Shown: in pieces, positions 1 to 4,733 of the stretch | Position numbering within the stretch: position 1 is the first letter of the stretch | How the letters are laid out: each line of letters begins with the position of its first letter | Assembly (NCBI GenBank): GCA_020721165.1 | Contig: DYNG01000096.1 | Span: 1-5,118 of the forward strand | DNA length: 5,118 nt | Reading direction: 5' to 3' | Source of the DNA: Desulfocapsa sulfexigens | Lineage (GTDB): Bacteria > Desulfobacterota > Desulfobulbia > Desulfobulbales > Desulfocapsaceae | The notes under the pieces: model-generated | What the model saw: only the letters and a program-made list of their open reading frames with translations | Told to the model about the DNA's origin: nothing | Databases searched by the model: none | Position numbers and translations under genes: made by a program

Positions 1-53
1 AGGAGCCGTAACGAAATAGATATAAATGGCCTCGTTATTTCGTAACGGCTCCT
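1..53. repeat. 18-bp inverted repeat, REP-like hairpin at the left edge
   Basis: Bases 1-18 (AGGAGCCGTAACGAAATA) and 36-53 (TATTTCGTAACGGCTCCT) are reverse complements at 17 of 18 positions, around a 17-base loop. The single mismatch lies in the self-complementary CGTAACG core, which appears in the same orientation on both arms. No T-tract follows (the next bases are CTAACCCCG in sense), so an intrinsic terminator for an upstream plus-strand gene is not well supported. The structure may be truncated by the window edge. It could be a REP-type repeat, a protein-binding palindrome or an mRNA 3'-end hairpin. Confidence 0.7.
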
Positions 54-72
54 AACCCCGAGGAACGGGATC

Positions 73-129
73 AGCGCCTTTCACAGATCATCTTCCTGGA
101 AAAAACAGGACCATTATCTGTAAGGCGCT
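73..129. repeat. Second long imperfect hairpin upstream of rnhA
   Basis: AGCGCCTT (73-80) plus ACAGAT (83-88) pair with ATCTGT (116-121) plus AAGGCGCT (122-129), giving 14 base pairs with a 2-base bulge. Nested inside, TCCTG (94-98) pairs with CAGGA (106-110) around the loop GAAAAAA. The nested, almost continuous pairing is unlikely to be accidental. It has no T-tract on either side and shows no resemblance to a tRNA. A third, weaker hairpin follows (GGCTCC 139-144 with GGAGTC 150-155, including one G-U pair). Function is unknown; a repeat element or structured leader is possible. Confidence 0.6.
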
Positions 130-163
130 AATGAAAGCGGCTCCCGTAAGGAGTCGGGCTGCA

Positions 164-169
164 TATAAT
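164..169 (+). promoter_or_regulatory. Possible -10 box (TATAAT) for rnhA-srkA
   Basis: A perfect TATAAT hexamer lies about 100 bases before the rnhA start. Around 17 bases upstream there is no good TTGACA-like -35 (the bases there are CTCCCG), and a small hairpin occupies that position. A promoter starting near base 176 would give a leader of about 95 bases. It is supported only by the -10 match, so confidence is low. Confidence 0.3.
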
Positions 170-216
170 TGAAGCCGATGAGGTTCCGGTTTGAGCGGAA
201 AGGAAAAAAGAAGTGG

Positions 217-253
217 GAAAGCCGTCAACTCTCTTTGCGTTGCCGGTTTTTTT
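217..253 (+). terminator. Possible intrinsic terminator or attenuator in the rnhA leader
   Basis: Bases 218-229 can pair with 239-250: CAAC (226-229) with GTTG (239-242), one T-C mismatch, then GCC with GGC, and a GAAA/TTTT-type extension including one G-U pair. The loop is 9 bases (230-238). Seven T (247-253) run straight off the 3' arm. This is the layout of a rho-independent terminator, yet it sits only about 18 bases before the rnhA ATG and after the candidate -10 box. It would therefore act as an attenuator, or end an upstream transcript. The stem is weak, so it may be fortuitous. Confidence 0.3.
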
Positions 254-270
254 ATTTTCAGGAGTTCTCC

Positions 271-984
271 ATGCAGAAAAAAAAGGTCTATGCCGTCGCC
301 CACGGTGTCCAGCCCGGGATTTATGAAACCTGGGATGAGGCGGAAAAACAGGTCAAGGGCTTTGCCGGCGCCTTGTTTAAGGGTTTTACTGATCGGGCCG
401 CCGCTCACGCCTGGTTGAAAAGCCCGACCTACCAGAAATCTCCTTCCCCATCACCCCGCCGCCCCGCCGAACCAGTCGAAGCAACCGAAGCAGCCGACAG
501 TGAAGGGGATATCCATATCTACAGCGACGGCGGATGCCTCAATAATCCCGGGCCGGGCGGCTATGGGTGTATTGTGACCATTAACGGTCACGAGCAGGAA
601 CTGACCGGCGGTTTTCGCCTGACCACCAATAACCGGATGGAACTGATGGCCTGTATTGCCGGTCTGCGCCTGCTTCAGCAGATGGAGCAGGCGCAGGGGC
701 AGGCGGTTGCTGTCTATTCCGACTCCCGTTATGTCGTCAACGGCATCAGCAAGGGCTGGGCTCAAGGCTGGCAGCGGCAGGGTTGGATAAAATCCGACAA
801 AAAACCGGCCGCCAACCCCGATCTCTGGGGCGAACTACTGGCGTTAGTGGCGAGACAAACCGTGCGATTTCACTGGGTCAAGGGACATGCCGGCCACCCC
901 CTCAATGAGCGCTGTGATCGTCTGGCCGTCTCTGCAGCCAGAGGAAAAGATTTGCCGGAAGATACCGGGTTTAGAGTGGAATGA
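271..984 (+). CDS. rnhA: Ribonuclease HI with N-terminal hybrid-binding domain
   Basis: Cytoplasmic endonuclease that cuts the RNA strand of RNA-DNA hybrids, removing R-loops and primer RNA. The protein has 237 residues. Residues 1-50 form the hybrid-binding (viroplasmin-like) domain, with the typical YETWDEA, QVKGFAGALFKGF and AHAWL elements. A Pro/Ser/Glu-rich linker spans about 51-78, and the RNase H domain runs from 79 to about 223. The catalytic carboxylates are visible: D86 (YSDGG), E124 (NRMEL), D151 (YSDSR) and D216 (NERCDRLA), with the loop histidine H206 (KGHAGH). The 38-residue D-to-E spacing equals that of E. coli RNase HI (D10, E48). The ATG at 271 is chosen because AGGAG (260-264) lies six bases upstream and the protein then begins exactly at the binding domain. 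A TTG at 169 in frame would add 34 unrelated residues. The gene overlaps srkA by four bases (ATGA), indicating coupled translation. All key residues are present. Confidence 0.95.
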   Translation: MQKKKVYAVAHGVQPGIYETWDEAEKQVKGFAGALFKGFTDRAAAHAWLKSPTYQKSPSPSPRRPAEPVEATEAADSEGDIHIYSDGGCLNNPGPGGYGCIVTINGHEQELTGGFRLTTNNRMELMACIAGLRLLQQMEQAQGQAVAVYSDSRYVVNGISKGWAQGWQRQGWIKSDKKPAANPDLWGELLALVARQTVRFHWVKGHAGHPLNERCDRLAVSAARGKDLPEDTGFRVE

Positions 985-1988
985 ACTCTCTGGCCAGCCA
1001 TTCCGGCAAACGATGCTTTCAGGGACTGACCCCGGAAAAGGTCATTACCTGCGCTGAAGAGGGGATCGGCCAACGATGCACCAACCTCTGCCGCCCCTTG
1101 AACAGTTATATCAACCGGGTTTTTGAGCTGGAACGGGAAGATGGAACCGGCCTGATCATCAAGTTCTATCGGCCTGGCCGCTGGTCTCGTGAGGCCCTGC
1201 TGGACGAACACTCCTTCCTGCTGGAGCTTCAGGGCCGGGAGATTCCGGTGATTGCCCCTCTGCCAATGCCAGACGGCAAGACCCTGGGCCAATTCGGCGC
1301 CCTGCCTTTTGCCTGCTTTCCCAAGTGTGGCGGCCGCAGTTATGATGAATATTCGGAGGAGCAATGGTTGGAACTGGGCCGGCTCATTGGCCGCGTCCAC
1401 GCCGTTGGCGCCATCCGCCCGCCCCGGCGCCGAATCACCCTGGCCCCGGCCCACTCAACCCGTCAGCAGCTTGACAGCCTGCTGGCCAGCGCTCATATCC
1501 CCCCGGATCTGCGCCCCGCCTTCCAAAAATTGACCGATGCCCTGATAACGGAGATCAGCCCGCTCTTTGAGCAGACCCGTATGATCCGCATCCACGGGGA
1601 TTGCCATTTCTCCAACCTCATCCATCGTCCGGGCCAGTCTTTTTATCTCATTGACTTTGATGACATGGCACTGGGGCCGCCGGTTCAGGACTTCTGGATG
1701 CTGCTCCCCGGACGGGCCCCCGAGTGCCCCCTGGAGATTGATCTGTTTCTTGAAGGGTATCAGTCGTTTATGAACTTTGACCGGCGCAGCCTGGCGCTCA
1801 TTGAACCCCTGCGGGCCATGCGCTATATCCACTATATCGCCTGGTGCGCCCATCAGGTCAGTGAAGACGGGGAATCACGGGCAGCCCCCAATTTTGGCGC
1901 CCACGCCTACTGGGAACAGGAGTTGGCGGACCTGGAGGATCAGCTCCAGATCATCAAAAAAGCTCCCGCCCAGATTCAGATTTCCTGA
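981..1988 (+). CDS. srkA: Stress response kinase A (SrkA/YihE/RdoA family)
   Basis: A 335-residue protein with the aminoglycoside-phosphotransferase/choline-kinase fold of E. coli SrkA (about 328 residues). SrkA is a Ser/Thr protein kinase reported to be Cpx-linked and to protect against stress-induced death. Collinear family landmarks are PLNSYINRVFEL (39-50), the ATP-site lysine K61 in IIKFYRPGRWS, PVIAPLP (89-95), the Brenner-type loop HGDCHFSNL (H205, D207, N212), the metal-binding IDFDD (D225, D227, D228), GPPVQDFWMLLPG (232-244) and IEPLRAMRYIHYIAW (274-288). All catalytic residues are intact. The ATG lies inside the rnhA stop (ATGA, 981-984). In E. coli the gene precedes dsbA; here it follows rnhA, and no dsbA is visible. 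The oddity is the 3' end: the last four codons and the stop lie inside a dispersed repeat (1975-2131), so the natural C-terminus has probably been replaced or shortened slightly beyond about residue 330. Confidence 0.92.
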   Translation: MNSLASHSGKRCFQGLTPEKVITCAEEGIGQRCTNLCRPLNSYINRVFELEREDGTGLIIKFYRPGRWSREALLDEHSFLLELQGREIPVIAPLPMPDGKTLGQFGALPFACFPKCGGRSYDEYSEEQWLELGRLIGRVHAVGAIRPPRRRITLAPAHSTRQQLDSLLASAHIPPDLRPAFQKLTDALITEISPLFEQTRMIRIHGDCHFSNLIHRPGQSFYLIDFDDMALGPPVQDFWMLLPGRAPECPLEIDLFLEGYQSFMNFDRRSLALIEPLRAMRYIHYIAWCAHQVSEDGESRAAPNFGAHAYWEQELADLEDQLQIIKKAPAQIQIS

Positions 1989-2131
1989 TCCAGACGGGTT
2001 GTTTCGCCCAACAAGCCTGGGGACTGAATTTATTTTACGGCTGTATGCAGGTAAGCGAGCCTGCGAGACTCCGAAATTCATTCTGTCCCCGGTGGATACT
2101 GGGCGGACTGGGGGCTGCTCAGACGCCCCCC
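1975..2131 (-). repeat. Copy A of the GGGGACAG repeat element (inverted relative to copy B)
   Basis: Read on the minus strand, this stretch matches 4351-4510. TATCCACCGGGGACAGA (2098 to 2082) is identical in both over 17 bases. AGTCCCC and GGCTTG follow the central stem-loop. A 35-base block beginning GGGCGAAACAACCCGT (2009 to 1975) matches copy B at 32 positions. The interior is a long imperfect palindrome: CCTGGGGAC plus TGAATTT on the left against AAATTCA plus TTCTGTCCCCGG on the right, with an inner GCAGG/CCTGC stem (2047-2051/2060-2064). Copy A lacks 27 bases that copy B has between GGCTTG and TTGGGC. The outer boundary near 2131 is inferred from a weakly similar CTGAG-containing hairpin. 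No transposase is encoded. The GGGGACAG palindrome recalls repeats scattered by REP-associated (Y1) transposases, but this is inference. Confidence 0.75.
2110..2130. terminator. Strong GC hairpin after srkA, possible terminator
   Basis: GGGGGC (2110-2115) pairs perfectly with GCCCCC (2125-2130) around a 9-base loop. It is followed on the plus strand by CTCTCTATTTC, which is pyrimidine-rich but a poor T-tract. It could end the rnhA-srkA transcript about 120 bases past the srkA stop. It also occupies the outer end of repeat copy A, so it may simply be part of that element. Confidence 0.35.
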
Positions 2132-2246
2132 TCTCTATTTCACCCTGAACCTCTTTTCCTGTCAACCGATTCCCTTTCTCTGCGTTTGTATCATTAAGCA
2201 GAGGATGTAGTGTAAGATCATCATCAACAAACACAGGAGAACGACA

Positions 2247-2546
2247 ATGAAAAAGAGTATTCTGATGGCATGTGGGCTGATACTGATAATGGGAACACCT
2301 GTTTTTGCCGAGGGCGGTCGGCTGGACCGCAAGGGCGATCGTATTGAAAACCGTCTGGATTGGCGCGGGGATCGCATTGACCACCGCCTTGATGTGAGGG
2401 CTGCTCATGCTGCGGCGCATGGCAATTTTGAACTGGCGGAAAGACTTGACAACCGGGGAGACCGCATCAACGCCGGGCTTGACCGGAAGGGCGAGCGAAT
2501 CAATGATCGTCTTGACCGGCGGGAAGAACGAAGGAGAACCTGGTAA
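2247..2546 (+). CDS. Small secreted protein of 11-residue RLDxxGDRI repeats, function unknown
   Basis: A 99-residue protein with a clear Sec signal peptide: MKKS, then a hydrophobic core at about 5-18, with likely cleavage after VFA at residue 21. The mature part is highly charged and built of an 11-residue unit, RLDRKGDRIEN-like, with the central Leu at 26, 37, 48, 67, 78 and 89. The spacing is 11 except for 19 residues between 48 and 67, where an Ala/His-rich stretch (RAAHAAAHGNF) interrupts. An 11-residue period suits an amphipathic or right-handed coiled-coil helix in the periplasm. AGGAGA (2235-2240) lies six bases before the ATG, a good ribosome site. No convincing sigma-70 promoter was seen upstream; TAAGAT at 2213-2218 lacks a partner. 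The gene ends 33 bases before the sigma gene start and may share its transcript or be its target. I recognise the repeat style from hypothetical proteins but know no assigned function. Confidence 0.85.
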   Translation: MKKSILMACGLILIMGTPVFAEGGRLDRKGDRIENRLDWRGDRIDHRLDVRAAHAAAHGNFELAERLDNRGDRINAGLDRKGERINDRLDRREERRRTW

Positions 2547-2579
2547 TACTGAGCGGATTCGGGGTGATCAGGGCCATCA

Positions 2580-3161
2580 ATGAACGGCGGCTCCGGTATG
2601 GGAAACGGTATGATGGATCAGGATCAGGCAATGGAGCGCTTTCTGGCCTCCGTTGAAAAACAGGCCTATCAGATGGCTGTTATCGCGGTGCAGAGCGCGG
2701 ACGAGGCCCTTGATCTGGTGCAGGAGGCCATGCTCGGTCTGGTCAGACACTATTCCGGCAGATCTGAAGCCGAGTGGCGCCCCTTGTTTTTCCGCATTCT
2801 TCAGAGTCGTATCAGGGACTGGTATCGCCGGGATCAGGTGCGGCGGCGGTGGCGGGGCTGGCTGGAGAGATGGCATGGACAGGAAGATGAGGACGGTGAC
2901 GATCCCATGGCAACGGTGGCAGCGCCGGAAAAAGATGAGCCAGCCCGCCTGGTCGAGGGCAGCGCGGCCTTGGCCACGCTGATCCAGGCCCTGCAACAAC
3001 TGCCGCTGAGGCAGCAGCAGTCGTTTCTTCTGCGAGCCTGGCAGGGCTTGAGTGTTGAAGAGACGGCGGCGGCCATGCGGTGTTCAGAGGGCAGCGTCAA
3101 GACCCACTATTCGCGAGCAGTGCATACCCTGAGAGAGATGCTGGAAGGACATTGGCCATGA
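2580..3161 (+). CDS. ECF-type RNA polymerase sigma factor
   Basis: A 193-residue sigma-70 family protein of the short, extracytoplasmic-function type (sigma-2 and sigma-4 only). Region 2 runs from about 17 to 92: DEALDLVQEAMLGLV (41-55) matches the core-binding helix, and LFFRILQSRIRDWYRRDQVRRRW (69-91, in two parts LFFRILQSRI and RDWYRRDQVRRRW) is the aromatic and basic -10 recognition stretch. An acidic linker (101-121) follows. Region 4 spans about 131-188, with LSVEETAAAMRCSEGSVKTH (157-176) as the helix-turn-helix that reads the -35. The start is uncertain. The ATG at 2580 has GGTGAT 11 bases upstream; in-frame ATGs at 2598, 2610 and 2613 are possible, and the recognisable homology begins near MDQDQAMERF (2613). 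It heads a coupled cassette: its stop overlaps the next start by ATGA. ECF factors usually serve a regulon controlled by a neighbouring anti-sigma factor and often their own promoter, but no duplicated promoter motif was found here. Confidence 0.92.
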   Translation: MNGGSGMGNGMMDQDQAMERFLASVEKQAYQMAVIAVQSADEALDLVQEAMLGLVRHYSGRSEAEWRPLFFRILQSRIRDWYRRDQVRRRWRGWLERWHGQEDEDGDDPMATVAAPEKDEPARLVEGSAALATLIQALQQLPLRQQQSFLLRAWQGLSVEETAAAMRCSEGSVKTHYSRAVHTLREMLEGHWP

Positions 3162-3514
3162 AAGAAGACAGAGATGAACAGGAATTTCTGATACAGGTTC
3201 GCACGACCCTGGACAGTGGAGGGGATGCCCTCAAGGCATCCGTTCGCAGCCGCTTGACCCAGGCGCGGACAATGGCCCTGGAGCAGGGCAGGAGCAGGCC
3301 CGCCGTCCGGCGCTGGTTGTGGATAGGGGCGCCGCTGACGGCCTGCCTGACGGCGGGGTTTGTCGCGTTTCTGTCGTTGCATACAGGTGATGGTCTGCGG
3401 AACGAGACGCTGGCAGACTTCGAGATCATGGCCGCCGCTGAGCCCCCGGATTTCTATGCCGATCTTGAGTTTTACCAGTGGCTTGCCGAGGGAGAGACAC
3501 ATGCGGGCGGCTGA
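3158..3514 (+). CDS. DUF3619-like single-pass membrane protein, candidate anti-sigma factor
   Basis: A 118-residue protein whose ATG overlaps the sigma stop (ATGA, 3158-3161), with GGAAGGA (3143-3149) eight bases upstream. Residues 1-50 form a charged cytoplasmic segment (EQEFLIQVRTTLDSG, then LKASVRSRLTQAR), a pattern like the DUF3619 proteins found beside such sigma genes. One transmembrane helix lies at about 53-74 (WLWIGAPLTACLTAGFVAFL). The C-terminal 40 residues are acidic and aromatic, with PPDFYADLEFYQWLA (96-110) resembling the conserved tail of that family. Position, size and topology fit an anti-sigma factor, but there is no HxxxCxxC zinc motif, so it would not be the classical ZAS type. 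The GTG at 3080 in the same frame would put 26 extra residues inside the sigma gene and is unlikely. The function is inferred from context. Confidence 0.8.
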   Translation: MKEDRDEQEFLIQVRTTLDSGGDALKASVRSRLTQARTMALEQGRSRPAVRRWLWIGAPLTACLTAGFVAFLSLHTGDGLRNETLADFEIMAAAEPPDFYADLEFYQWLAEGETHAGG

Positions 3515-3782
3515 TGGGGCGACACCGAACAATGGCTGCGGGAGACGGGGCGCTGCCATGACCGTGATGGCGGGGATTCTTGTTCTGTTCCTGCTCTGGT
3601 TCGGCGGGCAGGAAGCCCGTGCGGCGGAGCAGGACGGGAGGCAGGAAGAGACGCCCTCCAAGGAGATGCTGGAGTTTTTGGGAGAAGGGCAGAGTGGGGA
3701 CGGCGTCTGGTTTGACCCAACCGTCAAAGAAACGGGGCCGGAATCGCCGCAGGGGACAGAGCAGGAGCATAATCATGACTGA
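3501..3782 (+). CDS. Small exported or membrane-anchored protein of the sigma cassette
   Basis: A 93-residue protein starting at an ATG that overlaps the preceding gene by 14 bases, with AGGGAGA (3489-3495) close upstream. A hydrophobic segment (MTVMAGILVLFLLWFGG, 20-36) followed by EARAAEQ suggests a signal peptide cut near residue 41-42 or a membrane anchor. An alternative ATG at 3558 would begin just before this segment and give 74 residues with a more standard signal peptide. The mature part is short, acidic and hydrophilic, with one aromatic patch, KEMLEFLGEGQSGDGVWFDP (54-73), then a tail ending EQEHNHD. I recall LLEFLG...DGxWxDP-like motifs in the equivalent gene of related sigma clusters, but cannot verify it. 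Its stop overlaps the DUF3106 start by eight bases. A role in sensing or in the same envelope pathway is inference only. Confidence 0.75.
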   Translation: MRAADGATPNNGCGRRGAAMTVMAGILVLFLLWFGGQEARAAEQDGRQEETPSKEMLEFLGEGQSGDGVWFDPTVKETGPESPQGTEQEHNHD

Positions 3783-4284
3783 ACAGGCGATCAGAAAGAA
3801 AAGGTTTGGGGTTTTGCCGGGATTACTGCTGGCGGGCCTGTTGTGGGTGGGGTTGCCGGGAATGCTTGTGGCTGGAGAGGGAAACGGCTGGCAACAGCTT
3901 TCTTCCGAGGAGCAGAAGGTGTTGCAGCCCTTTGCCGACCGCTGGGAGACGCTGCCGCCTGAGAAGCAGCAGAGTCTCCGCAATGGCGCGGACCGTTGGT
4001 TGAGCATGTCACCTGCCGAAAAAGAGGCCGTCGGCGAAAAGCTGAAAACATGGAGGGCCATGCCGCCCCAGGAACGGCAACTGGCCCGTGAGCGGTTTGA
4101 GCGGTTCCGCAATCTGCCCCCTGAAGAGCAGCGGCGATTACGGAATGCTCGTGAGCGATTCCGTAATCTGCCTCCAGAAAAACGCGATCTGCTGCGGGCG
4201 AAATGGCGCTCCATGTCCCCGGAAGAACGAGAGGCGGCCAAAGAGCGGTTGAGGAAAAAAGGAAGAAGAGATCATGAGCCATGA
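3775..4284 (+). CDS. DUF3106 protein with 18-residue WxxLPPEE repeats
   Basis: A 169-residue exported protein. The ATG at 3775 is chosen for AGGAG (3763-3767), seven bases upstream, and for the eight-base overlap with the previous gene. A basic N-terminus (RKKR, 7-10) and hydrophobic stretch (11-33) form a signal peptide or anchor. The rest is seven tandem units of the pattern W/F-x-x-L/M-(S/P)-P-E-E-(K/R/Q), starting at residues 39, 57, 75, 93, 111, 129 and 144. The spacing is 18 except for the last, which is 15. This is the DUF3106 signature, predicted to be helix pairs of high charge. Units 5 and 6 are near-duplicates even in DNA (around 4099-4134 and 4153-4188), suggesting recent repeat expansion or gene conversion. 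It is the last gene of the sigma cassette. Its biochemical role is unknown; a periplasmic or envelope role, perhaps chaperone-like, is speculative. Confidence 0.88.
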   Translation: MTEQAIRKKRFGVLPGLLLAGLLWVGLPGMLVAGEGNGWQQLSSEEQKVLQPFADRWETLPPEKQQSLRNGADRWLSMSPAEKEAVGEKLKTWRAMPPQERQLARERFERFRNLPPEEQRRLRNARERFRNLPPEKRDLLRAKWRSMSPEEREAAKERLRKKGRRDHEP

Positions 4285-4302
4285 CCGCTTTCATCTTCTT
4301 CC
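4261..4302. repeat. 9-bp inverted repeat spanning the DUF3106 stop
   Basis: GGAAGAAGA (4261-4269) pairs perfectly with TCTTCTTCC (4294-4302). Inside, TCATG (4272-4276) pairs with CATGA (4280-4284, which contains the stop codon). No T-tract follows, so it is not a standard terminator, but it could be an mRNA 3'-end stabilising structure for the sigma operon. Confidence 0.4.
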
Positions 4303-4350
4303 TCTGAAAAGCCCAAAGAGCAGACCAATGGTATGCAAACGAACTCCATC

Positions 4351-4510
4351 GCGCCGCCTGAGGCGTTCAGGCCCACCCTGTGTCTATCCACCGGGGACAG
4401 ATTTTTTTCGTGACTGTTTACGAAAACGAATCTGTCCCCGGGCTTGAAAAATGTGCCATCTCCTATTCCTGTTTTGGGCGAAATAACCCGTACGGATCAG
4501 GAAATCTGAA
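4351..4510 (+). repeat. Copy B of the GGGGACAG repeat element
   Basis: This copy is the inverted counterpart of 1975-2131. In order it has a CTGAG hairpin (GCCTGA 4356-4361 with TCAGGC 4367-4372), the shared 17-base block TATCCACCGGGGACAGA (4385-4401), a large palindrome, GTCCCCGGGCTTG (4434-4446), a 27-base segment absent from copy A (4447-4473), and the shared 35-base block beginning GGGCGAAATAACCCGT (4476-4510; 32 matches). It encodes no protein of its own. Such elements are usually spread in trans, but no transposase is in the window. Confidence 0.75.
4391..4441. repeat. 51-base near-perfect palindrome inside repeat copy B
   Basis: CCGGGGACAGATT (4391-4403) pairs perfectly with AATCTGTCCCCGG (4429-4441), and TTTTCGT (4405-4411) with ACGAAAA (4420-4426). 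This leaves only a 1-base against 2-base bulge and an 8-base loop. With 20 paired positions it could form a cruciform or a very stable RNA hairpin. The equivalent stem-loop in copy A has diverged in sequence but keeps the GGGGAC/GTCCCC ends. Confidence 0.85.
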
Positions 4511-4583
4511 CTTGAACACCTTGCATCTCATCTTCGAGCCATCTTTGATGATCTCACAAAAAGTCGAAAGCATGGATGTTTAG

Positions 4584-4658
4584 TCATTCCCGCGTAAGCG
4601 GGAATCCAGTCTTTTCAATATGCTACCTGCTTCTGGATACCCGCCTACGCGGGCATGA
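4584..4658. repeat. REP/MITE-like inverted pair (ATTCCCGC...GCGGGAAT type)
   Basis: The left arm TCATTCCCGCGTAAGCGGGAATCCAG (first 20 bases TCATTCCCGCGTAAGCGGGA; 4584-4609) and the right arm (4633-4658, ending GCGGGCATGA) are reverse complements at 23 of 26 positions around 23 bases. Each arm is itself a hairpin: ATTCCCGC/GCGGGAAT with loop GTAA on the left, CCCGC/GCGGG on the right. The unit resembles the ATTCCC...GGGAAT repeats (dRS3-like) dispersed in many proteobacterial genomes. It sits between convergent genes, a usual place for such repeats, and may act as a transcript end. Confidence 0.8.
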
Positions 4659-4733
4659 TGTCGTTTTGCGAGACCATCATCTTTGGCTGTTGCTCTTGCA
4701 GGGAATGTGCGGCATAAAATGAACAGCTTCTCT

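Larger units (their letters stand above)
4285..4733. other. 449-base gene-free stretch made largely of repeats
   Basis: Between the convergent DUF3106 and FabI-like genes there is no credible gene. A 67-codon open frame at 4380-4583 lies across repeat copy B and is compositionally just the repeat. The stretch holds repeat copy B (4351-4510), about 70 bases without recognised signals (4511-4583), a REP/MITE-like inverted pair (4584-4658) and about 75 bases before the reductase stop. No hairpin with a good T-tract was found for either converging gene; the repeats themselves may stop or stabilise both transcripts. Confidence 0.7.

Noticed and set aside
169..270. Upstream TTG start that lengthens rnhA by 34 residues
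   Set aside because: It has no ribosome site, the added residues are basic and unrelated to the family, and the ATG at 271 has AGGAG and begins at the hybrid-binding domain.
1..270. Hairpin leader as a tRNA or a known riboswitch
   Set aside because: There is no cloverleaf, no T-loop GTTCRA motif and no riboswitch core that I recognise.
2141..2180. Possible ECF-type promoter (GAACCT at 2147-2152) before the hendecad gene
   Set aside because: No matching -10 was found at 16-17 bases, and no second copy of such a motif exists in the window to support self-regulation.
3080..3157. GTG start extending the DUF3619-like gene by 26 residues
   Set aside because: The extension lies wholly inside the sigma region 4 coding sequence, while the ATG at 3158 has a good ribosome site and an ATGA overlap.
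3580..3774. Upstream extension of the DUF3106 frame
   Set aside because: It is an arginine-rich shadow of the 3501-3782 gene; the ATG at 3775 has AGGAG and is followed by a signal-like segment.
3426..4241. Long minus-strand open frame of 271 codons
   Set aside because: It is antisense to two real genes, very rich in Arg and Ser, and shows no domain; it is an effect of GC-rich codon use.
4380..4583. A 67-codon open frame on the plus strand
   Set aside because: It lies mainly within repeat copy B; its GRNNPYGSGNLNL segment is the translated repeat and recurs on the minus strand at copy A, opposite srkA.
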